Notes: generated from the sequence alone by a model not told the origin. 64,000 nt of DNA from Cytobacillus oceanisediminis (GCF_003182355.1 NZ_QGTW01000007.1:186001-250000), one strand, 5' to 3'; counted from the stretch's first letter, positions 53,375 to 63,228 are shown. Numbers and translations are program-made.

Positions 53375-54190
53375 CTATTTATTAATGTCCGATAGAGCCT
53401 TTGCTTTATCATAACATTCTTCCATTGCAGACAAGACAGCAGCACGGAATCCCTTCTTCTCCAGCTCTGCTACTGCTTCAATCGTTGCCCCACCTGGAGT
53501 ACAGACCTGGTCCTTTAATTCTGCCGGATGTTTCCCCGTTTCCAAAACCATTTTAGCTGCCCCTAAAACAGCCTGTGCTGCCAGCTGATAGGATTGTTCC
53601 CTAGGCAGTCCCGCCTTGACACCGCCATCTGCCAAAGCCTCAATAAACATATAAACATAGGCTGGCGAAGAGCTGCTGATGGCTGGGATTGCATCCATCA
53701 TTTTTTCTTCCATCACTTCTGCTCTTCCTATACTTGAGAATATTTGAATAACCTCCTCGAGATCCTCTTCAGATACTAATGTATTCGCCGCAATGGCGCT
53801 CATTCCTTCTCCAACCAACGATGGAGTATTTGGCATGGAGCGGATTGCCTTTATCTTTTGTCCAAAGGCTTTTTCCAAATAGTCCAAGCTGATGCCTGCT
53901 GCAATTGTTATAATGATCGCCTCCGGCTTGATATGGTCTTTGATTTCATCAATAACAGCACTATGAAGATCAGGCTTTACAGCCAGAAATAAGATATCCC
54001 TCTCCACTGCCGCCTGTTTATTGGAGAGGCTAATCTCTATGCCTAGTCTATTGTTAACATCCGCGAGCGTTTCCTTTGATTTGGCAGTTGCGATAATGTG
54101 CCCTGGTGCTACTGTTTTGGATTTTAAAATTCCGCCAATGATTGCCTGCGCCATTTTACCGCAGCCAATAAATCCAATTTTTTTATTCAT
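53375..54190 (-). CDS. proC: Pyrroline-5-carboxylate reductase
   Basis: 271 aa. IGFIGCGKMAQAIIGGIL NADPH motif, FLAVKPDLHSAVI, IRSMPNTPSLVGEGMSAIA, ISSSSPAYVYMFIEALADGG, and the C-terminal TPGGATIEAVAELEKKG signature. Last step of proline synthesis. ATG 54190 is preferred; an ATG 12 bp upstream is also in frame. Confidence 0.95.
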   Translation of the reverse strand: MNKKIGFIGCGKMAQAIIGGILKSKTVAPGHIIATAKSKETLADVNNRLGIEISLSNKQAAVERDILFLAVKPDLHSAVIDEIKDHIKPEAIIITIAAGISLDYLEKAFGQKIKAIRSMPNTPSLVGEGMSAIAANTLVSEEDLEEVIQIFSSIGRAEVMEEKMMDAIPAISSSSPAYVYMFIEALADGGVKAGLPREQSYQLAAQAVLGAAKMVLETGKHPAELKDQVCTPGGATIEAVAELEKKGFRAAVLSAMEECYDKAKALSDINK

Positions 54191-54446
54191 GTAGTTACAC
54201 ATCCTGTTATGTATTTGCTTTTGCTATTATACTTCAGCCACTTTTACTAAACAAAAATCTTCACCTGGCAATGGTATGGTTATGAAAAAATGGCATAGGG
54301 TAATAGCATAAGAAAAAGATTCAGCTTTAAAGCATTAAGCTGCAATCTATCAAAAAATAGATTCGCTGCAAAGATATCCCTTTGCATACAAAGTTTTTTT
54401 CCCAGTCTTATTATTCAAGAGAAAAAACTAGTTTGGAGAGATTTTT

Positions 54447-55073
54447 ATGTCAAATAAGCAACTTAAAAATACCACCCCATATAATCCCCTTCCGGAAGAT
54501 TTCTTTCAGCAGCCCACACTCAAATTGGCTGAGGCTCTATTAGGCTGCCTATTGATAAAAGAAACAGAAGAAGGCATTGCTTCAGGCTATATTGTTGAAA
54601 CAGAGGCGTATATGGGACCGGAAGACCGGGCGGCACATAGCTTTGGAAACAGAAGAACAAAAAGAACTGAAATAATGTTCAGCGAGGCTGGAGTTGCCTA
54701 TACATATGCTATGCATACACACTGTTTGGTGAATGTCGTCAGCGGCCCCATGGAAAAGCCTGAAGCCATTCTAATTCGGGCAGTCGAGCCGGTTGATGGA
54801 ATTGAACTAATGAAGAAAAGGAGAAATATAGAAGTCCCCAGGAATCTCACAAGTGGACCGGGAAAATTGACGAAAGCTTTAGGAATTACAATGGGTGACT
54901 ATGGCCGCCGTTTTACCGAACCCCCTCTTCTGCTCGCTAAAGGAATCACTCCACAGGAAATCTCCCGCGGAAAACGGATTGGGATCGATAACTCCTGTGA
55001 AGCAAAGGATTATCCGTGGAGATTTTGGATTACCTACAATCCTTTTGTATCACGGCATAGAAAGAAGGATTAA
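54447..55073 (+). CDS. DNA-3-methyladenine glycosylase (MPG/AAG family)
   Basis: 208 aa. Signatures: LAEALLGCLLIKETEEGI, IVETEAYMGPEDRAAHSFGN (catalytic Glu), and HTHCLVNVVSGPMEKPEAIL, LTSGPGKLTKALGI. Removes alkylated purines in base-excision repair. Similar to B. subtilis YxlJ. GGAGAG precedes ATG 54447. Confidence 0.94.
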   Translation: MSNKQLKNTTPYNPLPEDFFQQPTLKLAEALLGCLLIKETEEGIASGYIVETEAYMGPEDRAAHSFGNRRTKRTEIMFSEAGVAYTYAMHTHCLVNVVSGPMEKPEAILIRAVEPVDGIELMKKRRNIEVPRNLTSGPGKLTKALGITMGDYGRRFTEPPLLLAKGITPQEISRGKRIGIDNSCEAKDYPWRFWITYNPFVSRHRKKD

Positions 55074-55188
55074 TTGTCCAATCGCTGAAAAACTTTTCCA
55101 AAAAACATCATTTTTTTAAAATTTTCTGTGTAAAAAAGCAGCCCTAAACAAACAATGTTTGATAAAGAAAGTTTTATGGGGTGCTGTG

Positions 55189-55914
55189 ATGGATGCTTTT
55201 ATTGATTTGCTTAAGGTGTATGGAAGAATCTATACGATTTTGCCGTTATTATTAGCTGTCACATTAATTATGGGAAAAAGATCCATAGGAGAGCTGCCGG
55301 TCTTTGATTTTTTAGTCATCCTGACCCTGGGCTCCGTAGTGGGTGCCGACATAGCCGAACCAAAGGTTAATCACCTCTTCACCATGTTCGCAGTGATTGG
55401 TATCGCCTCGCTGCAAATGCTCATATCCTATTTAAAAATTAAAAATAGGAAGTTTGGAAAACTGGTCACATTTGAGCCAACCATCGTCATTTACAAAGGA
55501 CAGTTTCTGGTCAAAAATATGAGAACCATTAAATATTCGATTGATAATGTGCTGCAAATGCTGCATGAGAAAAATGTGTTTAATTTAAAAGATGTTGAAA
55601 TGGCTATGATTGAAGCAAGTGGAGAGCTTTCTGTAAAATTAATACCACAAAAAGAAACGGCTCGGGTTGAGCATTTTACATCCCCTATTAGGGACAGCAG
55701 CTGGGAACTCCCCATTATCGTCGATGGAATTGTTTATAGAAATGTCATGCGGCGGGAAAACATTAGTGAAGAGTGGCTTAAGCAGGAATTGTTAAAAATG
55801 CAGATTAAAAACCTTGAGGATGTATTTTATGCAGCTGTAAATAAGCAAAGAGAACTTCATATTTCATTAAAAGATGATAAAAATAAACCGGAGGAGCCGC
55901 TCCTTTTCCATTAG
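55189..55914 (+). CDS. DUF421 membrane protein (YetF-like)
   Basis: About 241 aa, three N-terminal helices (TILPLLLAVTLIMGKRSIGE) and the DUF421 core FLVILTLGSVVGADIAEPKV, then a soluble domain (KLVTFEPTIVIYKGQFLVKN). Function unknown; YetF-like proteins are linked to spore germination and envelope. Start ATG 55189 (MDAFIDLL) is chosen, preceded by GGGGTG; the longer frame begins at 55159. Confidence 0.85.
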   Translation: MDAFIDLLKVYGRIYTILPLLLAVTLIMGKRSIGELPVFDFLVILTLGSVVGADIAEPKVNHLFTMFAVIGIASLQMLISYLKIKNRKFGKLVTFEPTIVIYKGQFLVKNMRTIKYSIDNVLQMLHEKNVFNLKDVEMAMIEASGELSVKLIPQKETARVEHFTSPIRDSSWELPIIVDGIVYRNVMRRENISEEWLKQELLKMQIKNLEDVFYAAVNKQRELHISLKDDKNKPEEPLLFH

Positions 55915-55935
55915 GGAAAATGCGGCTTCCCAGGT

Positions 55936-57087
55936 CTATGCTTGTCTCTCCTGCTGTTTTTTAGTCAGCCATGATTGCAGGCGAGGTGCTAATTGGAACA
56001 GCAGCATTCCAATTAAAGCGGCAATTAAGATATATGCACCCGCAAATACCTTAAGTCCTCCTGTTGCCAATCCTGCAATAATAACAGAGAATTCTCCCCT
56101 TGAGGCCAATGAAAAACCCGACTTGAGAGAATCCGTTTTAGATAATCCATACCATTTTCCGCCGAAATACCCAACAGCCAGCTTATGGATGATTGACCAT
56201 AAAACGATAACACCCAGGAGCCCTAGAGACGGCACATCTTCTTTAAATTCCAGTGAAAGGCCAAAGTTAAGGAAGAAGAAGGGGAGAAAGAGGTTTCTGA
56301 CTGGAAAAACAACTTCTTCAACTTTATCCTTTACGACAGTTCCGGCAAGCATGATTCCAGCCAGAAAAGCGCCAATAACCTCTGAAAGTCCAAGGAAAAC
56401 CGCAAATCCGCCATAGGTAATCGCTACTCCCAAAACCAAAATTAAAAAGGAATCTTCATTGGCAACCTTTTTCATCCAATGCTGTGCTTTATGAAGTACA
56501 ATTCTGCTCATCCATATAGCTATGCCCGCTAAGAGGGCAACTTTTAGAAAAATTAATAGAAAATCCATAAATGAGAAGCTTTCCCCGCTTAAGCCAATTA
56601 ACACCGTCACGAGGATGGGGGCGACAAGGTCTTCAAAAATTAATAGGGAAAGCATATATTCGGAATCTTTGTCTTCTAGGCGATTTTTGCTTTCCAGAAG
56701 CTTGACCGTAATAGAGGAACTTGTAGCATAAACAACTCCGCCGATTAATAACGATTCAAATAAGTTTTGACCAGCAATATAGGCAATTGCCGTGGTCACT
56801 CCCACACCAAGCAGGACATCCAAGAGCCCTGGCTTCCAAACTTTATTTCCGTTTTTTCTTAATTCACGAATGGAAAATTTCATTCCAAGCAGGAAGAATA
56901 GAAGGATTAGACCTATCTCCCCTGCAACTTCAATTACCTTTGTATCCGGGAAATATCCGAAAAAGCCGATTCCGGCTCCTAAGATAATATAAATTACAAT
57001 ATCGGGTATCCTTAATATTTTAATTCCGATTAAAGCGGTTATAAATAGGGCAAGAAAAATTAGCCCTATTGCAAGAGGCATATTCAT
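55936..57087 (-). CDS. CPA2-type cation:proton antiporter (KefB-like)
   Basis: 383 aa, about 12 membrane helices, no RCK domain. GEIGLILLFFLLGMKFSI, LLIGGVVYATSSSITVKLLE, LIFEDLVAPILVTVLIG and SLASRGEFSVIIAGL are CPA2 signatures. Probably K+ or Na+/H+ exchange. Convergent with the DUF421 gene. Confidence 0.9.
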   Translation of the reverse strand: MNMPLAIGLIFLALFITALIGIKILRIPDIVIYIILGAGIGFFGYFPDTKVIEVAGEIGLILLFFLLGMKFSIRELRKNGNKVWKPGLLDVLLGVGVTTAIAYIAGQNLFESLLIGGVVYATSSSITVKLLESKNRLEDKDSEYMLSLLIFEDLVAPILVTVLIGLSGESFSFMDFLLIFLKVALLAGIAIWMSRIVLHKAQHWMKKVANEDSFLILVLGVAITYGGFAVFLGLSEVIGAFLAGIMLAGTVVKDKVEEVVFPVRNLFLPFFFLNFGLSLEFKEDVPSLGLLGVIVLWSIIHKLAVGYFGGKWYGLSKTDSLKSGFSLASRGEFSVIIAGLATGGLKVFAGAYILIAALIGMLLFQLAPRLQSWLTKKQQERQA

Positions 57088-57492
57088 ATGCAGTATATCA
57101 TCCTTTTTGTAAGCTATATTTTATGAACTATCCATACCCCTTTCCTCCTAGAATCATTCCTGTAAGTTAGGACCAATTTTGGATTTCAGGAAAATCACTG
57201 AAAAAACAAACTAAATCCCTATGCTGGATTTTTTTAATTTCATTTTAATTGGATAATAGATTTGTGGACTGGCAATGGGATGAATTGATTGAATACGCTT
57301 TATGCTATTGTATGGATTTTTGCTTTGCGGAAATGGGTGGGGGAAATTGGAAATGTCATTATCCCACCATGCCTTTCTTTATCTTGGGGGACTTTCTGTA
57401 TTTTTAATGCTATCTGACACTACCCGATGTGGAGATATACCTAGGGAATCGATGAGCAAGTCAACCTGACTAAGACTCATATCACTTTTTCC
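57088..57492. other. Gap with no clear gene
   Basis: About 400 bp upstream of two tandem terminators. No frame with a good ribosome-binding site was seen. The terminators suggest that an RNA is made here on the plus strand; a weak TTGATT...TATTGT promoter is near 57287. Confidence 0.4.
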
Positions 57493-57533
57493 ATGATGGC
57501 CGTAAATATACCCTGCCATCATTCTAATTTTTT
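57493..57533 (+). terminator. Terminator 1 of a gene-less pair
   Basis: ATGATGGC...GCCATCAT then a T run, with no gene upstream on the plus strand. Confidence 0.72.
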
Positions 57534-57560
57534 TATGCAGATTCCCCAGAAGTCCTATTA

Positions 57561-57603
57561 AAGAGAATCCTGTACATTTCAGGCTGGATTCTCTTTTATA
57601 TTT
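57561..57603 (+). terminator. Terminator 2 of a gene-less pair
   Basis: AAGAGAATCC...GGATTCTCTT followed by TTATATTTTT. Confidence 0.8.
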
Positions 57604-57780
57604 TTAACGAGATAATTGATATTAAATTAAAATAGATTAACTCCATCTAATGGGTGGAGCTTAAAGTGGTCTGTCTTTTTTAAATCCCATTCTTTTAATC
57701 CACCACAAACGGCCTGTTGCAGCCTGGATCCCGTCCATCCCATTCATCCTCTTCCAATGGAATCAGTTTGATGTGCCATC

Positions 57781-57822
57781 AAAATTCGACAGGTACCTGG
57801 TACCTCAAGGAATTTGTCGATA
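57781..57822. repeat. GGTACC palindrome element, copy 2
   Basis: ATTCGACAGGTACCTGGTAC, then CTCAAGGAATTTGTCGAT. TCGACA / TGTCGA ends flank GGTACCTGGTACC. Compare 40695 and 50824. Confidence 0.65.
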
Positions 57823-57935
57823 AAAAACCAGGCTTTTTTACTGGACTTTTTTCATTTGAGCGTTTATTTTACTATAAAAAGGCAATATTCTTTGTATGAA
57901 TAATTTTTAATATAATGGAATGGGATGGTGTTACG

Positions 57936-58130
57936 ATGGCAGATAAGAAGAACGTGAAAGTTCCTGATAAAGATTTAAATATTGGTGCGAATGTGTCATT
58001 AAACGGCCTGGTAACAGCTGTTTTTGATAATATGGTCCATGTCCAGATTGGCGCTAAGATCGTGACGGTTCATGTGAAGGATCTATACTCCGGAATAAAT
58101 CAGTCTTTATTGAAAAACCAGCAGGCATAA
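57936..58130 (+). CDS. Small conserved-looking protein
   Basis: 64 aa: MADKKNVKVPDKDLNIGANV, a beta-rich core (VTAVFDNMVHVQIGAKIVTV) and GINQSLLKNQQA. It resembles DUF2187/YkvS-like small proteins in size and pattern only. ATG 57936 follows GGGATGGTG. Function unknown; its own terminator follows. Confidence 0.65.
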   Translation: MADKKNVKVPDKDLNIGANVSLNGLVTAVFDNMVHVQIGAKIVTVHVKDLYSGINQSLLKNQQA

Positions 58131-58156
58131 CATCCACCATCTCTATAAGCATAATG

Positions 58157-58198
58157 CAGGAGGGGCAGCCCATAAGCTGCTCCTCCTGTTTGGTTTTT
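58157..58198 (+). terminator. Rho-independent terminator
   Basis: CAGGAGGGGCAGC...GCTGCTCCTCCTG with a T-rich tail. Confidence 0.9.
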
Positions 58199-58212
58199 AA
58201 GGATTCCACTTC

Positions 58213-59430
58213 TTAAACTGGCTGCACTTGTTTAGCCAGAACTTCCGCAAAGCCATGGTCTCCAAGTATTTGATAAACAATTAGAGTGGTATCGTCCAAT
58301 GAAGCCACAGCTTCCTCTGAAGCCTTTACAATTACTGCATCCGCTGAAACTCTTCCAAGGATTTCAAAGTCTTCAGGCAATTTTGCGTGGTCTGCTTCTC
58401 CAAGCAATGCCCATACAGGCAATCCCCCCTCAGTCCCTTTAGCTTCATCTTCTTCAAAAACTGCAGGGAAATCATTTGTACCAAGATGGATCAAGTCCTC
58501 TACAATTGCGCTCGCTGTTGGAAACATTCCCGCTCCAGGCCCTTGGAGGCTTATATTCCCTACGATATCTGCATCTATCGAAACCGCGTTTTGTACTCCT
58601 TCAACCCTGTACAAAGGATGCGACTCCCCAACCAATACGGGTTTCACTGTACATCGGACTGCATTTTTTTCCTTCTCAAGAGAAGCCACATGCTTAAATC
58701 TTAAGCCCAGGGAAGAAGCAATATAAATTTGCTCAATAGAAATATCGGTAATGCCTTTCCTTGTTGATTTCTCCCACTCCGGCGCCTTTCCGAAAACAAG
58801 TTCACTCAGGACGACCGCTTTAAAAAAAGCATCATATCCCTCGATATCGTTTTCAGGGTCTGCTTCTGCGTACCCTTTCTCCTGGGCGATTTTCAACGCG
58901 GTTTCAAATGAAAGCTTCTCTTCGCGCATACTAGTTAGAATAAAATTAGATGTGCCATTAAGGATGCCTTCAATCCTCTCAATTTTATTGGCATTAAGCA
59001 GCTGCTTGAGAGTCTGGATAATTGGAATCCCGCCTCCAACCGTTGCTTCAAAACCCAATGAGACGTTATGCTCTTTTGCCAGGGTTTTTAATTCACTTCC
59101 ATGATGGGCAAACATCTCTTTGTTTGCTGTTATCACATGGCAGCCTCTCGTAACAGCCTGGCGCAAATATGTATAGCCTGGCTCCTTTCCAACGATCGCA
59201 TCAATCACAACGTCAAGCTTTGGAAGCTCAATAATTTTTTGAAAATCATCAGTCAGAAGCACATCCTTATCAGGCAAACCATGCTTATCTACATTCTTAA
59301 CGAGAATAGCAGATACCTTTACTTCTTTTCCAAGTATGGCCTGAAGCCGTCCCTGATGTTTGTTTATTGTTTCATAAACACCTTTTCCTACTGTTCCAAA
59401 CCCCAAAAGCCCAACTGATATCGCTGACAT
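58213..59430 (-). CDS. hom: Homoserine dehydrogenase
   Basis: 405 aa. NAD(P) motif VGLLGFGTVGKGVYE, VITANKEMFAHHG, and the homoserine dehydrogenase signature GYAEADPENDIEGYDA. No clear ACT domain at the C-terminus; B. subtilis Hom is longer. Makes homoserine for methionine and threonine. AGGAGG precedes ATG 59430. A SAM-I riboswitch with terminator in the leader (59483-59651) ties it to methionine supply. Confidence 0.94.
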   Translation of the reverse strand: MSAISVGLLGFGTVGKGVYETINKHQGRLQAILGKEVKVSAILVKNVDKHGLPDKDVLLTDDFQKIIELPKLDVVIDAIVGKEPGYTYLRQAVTRGCHVITANKEMFAHHGSELKTLAKEHNVSLGFEATVGGGIPIIQTLKQLLNANKIERIEGILNGTSNFILTSMREEKLSFETALKIAQEKGYAEADPENDIEGYDAFFKAVVLSELVFGKAPEWEKSTRKGITDISIEQIYIASSLGLRFKHVASLEKEKNAVRCTVKPVLVGESHPLYRVEGVQNAVSIDADIVGNISLQGPGAGMFPTASAIVEDLIHLGTNDFPAVFEEDEAKGTEGGLPVWALLGEADHAKLPEDFEILGRVSADAVIVKASEEAVASLDDTTLIVYQILGDHGFAEVLAKQVQPV

Positions 59431-59482
59431 ATTTGCATTCCTCCTGCTTTAATAATGTTTCTTTCCAAGCCTTTAATAACAC

Positions 59483-59522
59483 AAAAAACCCCTTCTGCCT
59501 ATAATAGACAAGAAGGGGTTTG
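59483..59522 (-). terminator. Terminator of the SAM riboswitch
   Basis: Minus-strand AAACCCCTTCT...AGAAGGGGTTT then TTTT, between the aptamer and hom. Confidence 0.92.
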
Positions 59523-59546
59523 AATTAACGTACCGTTCATTCCGCC

Positions 59547-59651
59547 TTCTCATCTTCGGAAAATAAATTTCCTCTGAATTTGGCACCGGGCATTTATATG
59601 CTGGTTGCCGAGGCTTCATAGGGTCAGTCCCTCCGCCTCTCTTGATAAGAA
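59547..59651 (-). promoter_or_regulatory. SAM-I (S-box) riboswitch upstream of hom
   Basis: Minus strand: TTCTTATCAAGAGAGGCGGA, GGGACTGACCCTATGAAGCC, CGGCAACC, GGTGCCAAATTC, and GATGAGAAGGCGGAA closing P1. All S-box hallmarks (AGAG, GACTGRCCC, GAARCC, GGCAACC, GGTGCC) are present. SAM binding should favour the terminator. Confidence 0.95.
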
Positions 59652-59749
59652 GTTTTTCAGTATTTAAATTAATTAGATAAATCATAAACATTTAAATGAA
59701 CCGCGTCAACCACTTTTTTAAAAATAGTTTTCATAAAATGCTTTCCCTA

Positions 59750-60382
59750 TTAATTATTTTCACGGGGGGGTTCGTAAATGATTTCCAGGAAATGCTTCAG
59801 AATCCTTGCTGTCAGCCCCCAAATGACTTTGTCCTCAAAATAGTAAAATACCTCTTTCATCTTTCTTGTTTGCCAATTATAATTTTCTCCTCCAACTATT
59901 AAGTCAAAAGGAAAATTCTCTTCAGGCTCCACTTTAAAATTTACATGGTAAGTTTCCGGCTTTACTTCCTTAAGAAAAGAAAGCGGTACAGTAAAGACTT
60001 CTTCTACCTCCGCAGGATTCGGCACAATTTGGCTGGGAGTTTTAATAATGCCTGCATAAGGATAAATAATTTGCCCAAAAGAAATCATGTAATCTAACGG
60101 GGAAATATCTGTGATACTATCCTCGCTAATACCCAGTTCCTCCGAGGTCTCGCGGATAGCAGTATGCTCTTCATCCCTATCGCCAGGATCAATCCTTCCT
60201 CCTGGAAAACATACCTCACCAGGCTGCCTCCTCATTTTAAGAGAACGCACTTCAAACAGAACATGAATTTCCTCGTTTATTTCAACCAGCGGAAGCAAAA
60301 TGGCAAATTTCGAAAATCGCTCACTCCCTAAAATAACAGGGGTCCGGTCTTTCAGCTTTTTAGCCAGCTTCTCAATCTCCAC
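59750..60382 (-). CDS. Nudix CoA pyrophosphatase-like protein (NudL/YeaB type)
   Basis: 210 aa. Nudix box GGRIDPGDRDEEHTAIRETSEE with preceding PGEVCFPGG, the UPF0035-like motif of coenzyme A pyrophosphatases. Cleaves CoA or its derivatives. Divergent from the hom leader; probably monocistronic. Confidence 0.88.
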   Translation of the reverse strand: MEIEKLAKKLKDRTPVILGSERFSKFAILLPLVEINEEIHVLFEVRSLKMRRQPGEVCFPGGRIDPGDRDEEHTAIRETSEELGISEDSITDISPLDYMISFGQIIYPYAGIIKTPSQIVPNPAEVEEVFTVPLSFLKEVKPETYHVNFKVEPEENFPFDLIVGGENYNWQTRKMKEVFYYFEDKVIWGLTARILKHFLEIIYEPPRENN

Positions 60383-60611
60383 ATATCCACCTCCAGCAGC
60401 TAGTTCCAGATAATAGAGTGTATCCTTATCATACTTTATTTACATGGATTTATTAATTCATACGGCTTGTACCTATTAAATATTCGGAAATCGCGTATAT
60501 TTTACATACTTGAAAAACACTTTATGCAGAAAACAATGCTATACATAGCCCTCTCTTAAAGCCATTTCAAATTTTCATAGTGTCATGTATGCTTCCTAAT
60601 CTCTTAATAAA

Positions 60612-60637
60612 GTTTCCGAAGCAGTTCTTAAGGGAAA
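60612..60637 (+). promoter_or_regulatory. Candidate sigma-B promoter of ysnF
   Basis: GTTTCC - 14 bp - GGGAAA, near the sigma-B pattern, 36 bp before the start. Confidence 0.5.
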
Positions 60638-60672
60638 GTAAGAACAAAACAAGATTTTAGGAGTGAGAAGAA

Positions 60673-61512
60673 ATGAAGAAAAATATATTAATCGGAGGTT
60701 ATGATACACAGCAGGAGCTCAAAGAAGCGATTGAAGGAGCAGAGTCCAATGGATACCAAAAGGAAAACCTGGTTATTGTCTCTAAAGATGGAGCAAATCT
60801 TAAAAGCTTTGCCGACAATTATGGTGTACACCTAAAAATAGTCGGATCCCAAGAACTGGGCAACCAGCGCTTCCTTGACTCAGTTAAAGCTCTATTTATG
60901 GGCGAAGACCCCGCAGCTAGCTCGGGCATAGATCCTGATAAAAAAGACGGAACAAGATTTGATGAGCATGACGTGGATGAGTATGCCAGCATGGTTTTCG
61001 ATGGTAAGTATGTATTAATCGTCGACCACTATGGAACATACCCCGCTTCCCAGAAGGAAAATCAGGTGCAGGCAGAGGAGCAAGCTGAAGCCTACCGGGA
61101 AAGTGCCTCAGCACGAGAAGAGGTACTCGAGGTAAAAGAAGAACAGCTGGATATCAAAAAACTAGCCGAAAAATCAGGTGATGTAGAGGTAACTAAAAAA
61201 GTTGTCGAGGAACAGCAAAATGTTGACATTCCTGTCTCACATGAAGAAGCTTTTATTGAGCGGCGTAAACCGGTAAACCCAACTGCAGGAGCCCAAACGC
61301 CTATTGACGAAGAAGAAACACTTCGTGTGCCGCTGAAAGAAGAAGTTCTGCAAGTAGAAAAAAAACCGGTAGTAACAGAAGAGATTGTAATAGGAAAGAG
61401 AAAAGTCCAGGATACTAAGACGATCACCGAAAATGTAAAACATGAAGAAGTGGATATTAAAACACGGGCGGAACCGGACGCGGATGAGCCTTTAAGCAGG
61501 GACAAGCTGTAA
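60673..61512 (+). CDS. ysnF: YsnF-like general stress protein (GSP17M + DUF2382)
   Basis: 279 aa. N-terminal general-stress 17M-like domain (ILIGGYDTQQELKEAIEGAE, ENLVIVSKDGANL), an acidic linker, and a C-terminal DUF2382 region (RKPVNPTAGAQTPIDEEETL, EEIVIGKRKVQDTKTITENV). AGGAGTGAG precedes ATG 60673. Sigma-B control would fit the family. Confidence 0.9.
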   Translation: MKKNILIGGYDTQQELKEAIEGAESNGYQKENLVIVSKDGANLKSFADNYGVHLKIVGSQELGNQRFLDSVKALFMGEDPAASSGIDPDKKDGTRFDEHDVDEYASMVFDGKYVLIVDHYGTYPASQKENQVQAEEQAEAYRESASAREEVLEVKEEQLDIKKLAEKSGDVEVTKKVVEEQQNVDIPVSHEEAFIERRKPVNPTAGAQTPIDEEETLRVPLKEEVLQVEKKPVVTEEIVIGKRKVQDTKTITENVKHEEVDIKTRAEPDADEPLSRDKL

Positions 61513-61685
61513 TAGTTTTTTTCACCTAAAATAAAAATGATTGGGATCTATAAGAATATATTTTCTTAGATAGGTATATTCATATCCATCTAACGGATTG
61601 GGAAAATTCTCCTGCTGGCATAGCATGGGAAGTATTTTCCCTGGCGGACTAGGAACCTTTTTAATTCCATATGGACGCATTTTAT

Positions 61686-61709
61686 GACCCCAATTTTGGG
61701 GTCTTTTTT
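61686..61709 (+). terminator. Rho-independent terminator
   Basis: GACCCCAATTTTGGGGTC (perfect palindrome) followed by six T residues. Confidence 0.9.
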
Positions 61710-61718
61710 CTGCGAAAA

Positions 61719-61746
61719 TAAAAAGAGAGGTTTCCCCCTCTTTTTA
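61719..61746 (-). terminator. Terminator overlapping the yhbH stop
   Basis: Minus-strand AAAAAGAGG...CTCTCTTTTT with T-rich tail. Confidence 0.8.
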
Positions 61747-62916
61747 AGCATACATTTTCTTTTCATCTTCTTGTTTAAAAAAGCTCTTCATCGCGTGGAA
61801 TACGTCTGCTTTTTGCTTGAGAATATAATATCGGAAATCGTCGTTTTTGATGTTTTTATACGCGGACATTAGAGTCGAGTGTCGGTTATACTGGTTGACT
61901 TCACCGTATCCAAACATATTGGATACTTTCATTAGGTCTTCTACAAGCTTTACGCAACGGGCATTGTCAGAGGTCAGGTTATCACCGTCAGAGAAATGGA
62001 ACGGGTAAATATTATATTTGCGCGGGTTGTATTTCGTATCAATTAGTTCAAGCGCTTTACGGTATGCAGAAGAGCAAATCGTTCCTCCGCTTTCACCCTT
62101 GGAGAAGAAATCCTCCTCTGAGACCACCTTCGCTTCTGTATGGTGGGCAATAAATTCAATTTCCACCGTTTCGTATTTAGTCCTCAGGAATCGGGTCATC
62201 CAGAAGAAGAAGCTTCTGGCCATATACTTTTCCCAGATCCCCATGCTGCCGCTCGTATCCATCATGGCAAGCACAACTGCTTTTGAATCCGGCTTTACAA
62301 TTTCATTCCATGTTTTGAACTTCAAATCTTCCTTATAAATTGGGTGGAAGGCTGCCTTGCCGCTCATCGCATTACGTTTGAATGCAGACATCATCGTCCG
62401 TTTCTTATCTATATTGCCCATAAGCCCTGTTTTCCGGATATCATTAAATTCAATGTTTTCCACCAGGTTTTCATCCTGTTCTTTTTTCTTCAAATTAGGC
62501 AATTCCAGCTGTTTAAAAAGTGCTTCCTCAATTTCCATTAACGAAACTTCTGCTTCGAAATAATCCTCGCCTGCCTGGTCGCCTGCTCCCTGCCCTTTTC
62601 CGGGTCCTTTTTGGCTGCCGGAACCATCGCGTGCCACTACATCTCCAATTTGGCTATCTCCATCGCCTTGGCCGACATGTTTATTTTTATCATAGTTATA
62701 ACGGATTTTATATTCGTCCAATGAACGAATTGGTATTTTTACTACTTCCCGCCCATTCGACATCACAATGTTCTCTTCCGTTATTAAATCAGGCAAATTG
62801 TTGCGGATTGCTTCTTGAACTTTATCCTGATGACGCTGCTGGTCATCATGGCCTTTGCGATGGAGGGACCAATCTTCTTGGGATATCACAAACTGATGGT
62901 TATTGACATTCGTCAT
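61744..62916 (-). CDS. yhbH: Sporulation protein YhbH (DUF444)
   Basis: 390 aa. [20 protein letters not shown] near the N-terminus, a Gly-rich linker ([13 protein letters not shown]), and a VWA-like domain with a MIDAS-type DTSGSMG and [11 protein letters not shown]. Required for proper sporulation; expected to act with PrkA and SpoVR. A good ribosome-binding site AGGAGG is seen on the minus strand upstream of ATG 62916. Confidence 0.95.
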   Translation of the reverse strand: MTNVNNHQFVISQEDWSLHRKGHDDQQRHQDKVQEAIRNNLPDLITEENIVMSNGREVVKIPIRSLDEYKIRYNYDKNKHVGQGDGDSQIGDVVARDGSGSQKGPGKGQGAGDQAGEDYFEAEVSLMEIEEALFKQLELPNLKKKEQDENLVENIEFNDIRKTGLMGNIDKKRTMMSAFKRNAMSGKAAFHPIYKEDLKFKTWNEIVKPDSKAVVLAMMDTSGSMGIWEKYMARSFFFWMTRFLRTKYETVEIEFIAHHTEAKVVSEEDFFSKGESGGTICSSAYRKALELIDTKYNPRKYNIYPFHFSDGDNLTSDNARCVKLVEDLMKVSNMFGYGEVNQYNRHSTLMSAYKNIKNDDFRYYILKQKADVFHAMKSFFKQEDEKKMYA

Positions 62917-63228
62917 TTTAACCCCTCCTTTAAAAATTAAATTTTTTCACACATTCCAGCCTTCCAACATACAATATCGCGAGTGTCAAAAAAAGATACA
63001 TCATCCCTAAATCAGCAGTCTGCCTGCTTTCCAAAGACTCATTTCCCTGCCATAACGGCAGCTTCCAAAACCCATTAGGCTCCAGCAAAAGAAATGTTTA
63101 TTACTTTATCTTATGCAAGAAGACAAAATAATTTACAAATAATTTTGACAATAAGACGTTAGCAGCCTCTTTTGGACAAGCCCTTTTTTAAAAGGGGGTT
63201 GGCGCCCTAGGACAGTGCCAGTTATTTA
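62917..63228. other. Gap without recognised gene
   Basis: About 310 bp between yhbH and a small gene. Only a short GCGCC/GGCGC palindrome-like spot near 63203 is visible. Confidence 0.45.

Noticed and set aside
55893..55930. Terminator between the DUF421 and antiporter genes
   Set aside because: The pairing needs a bulge and there is no T run; too weak to call.
57379..57522. 47-codon minus-strand frame (MMAGYIYGHHGKSDMSLS...)
   Set aside because: Slight Spo0E-like feel (SLSQVDLLIDSL) but no ribosome-binding site, and it overlaps the first terminator hairpin.
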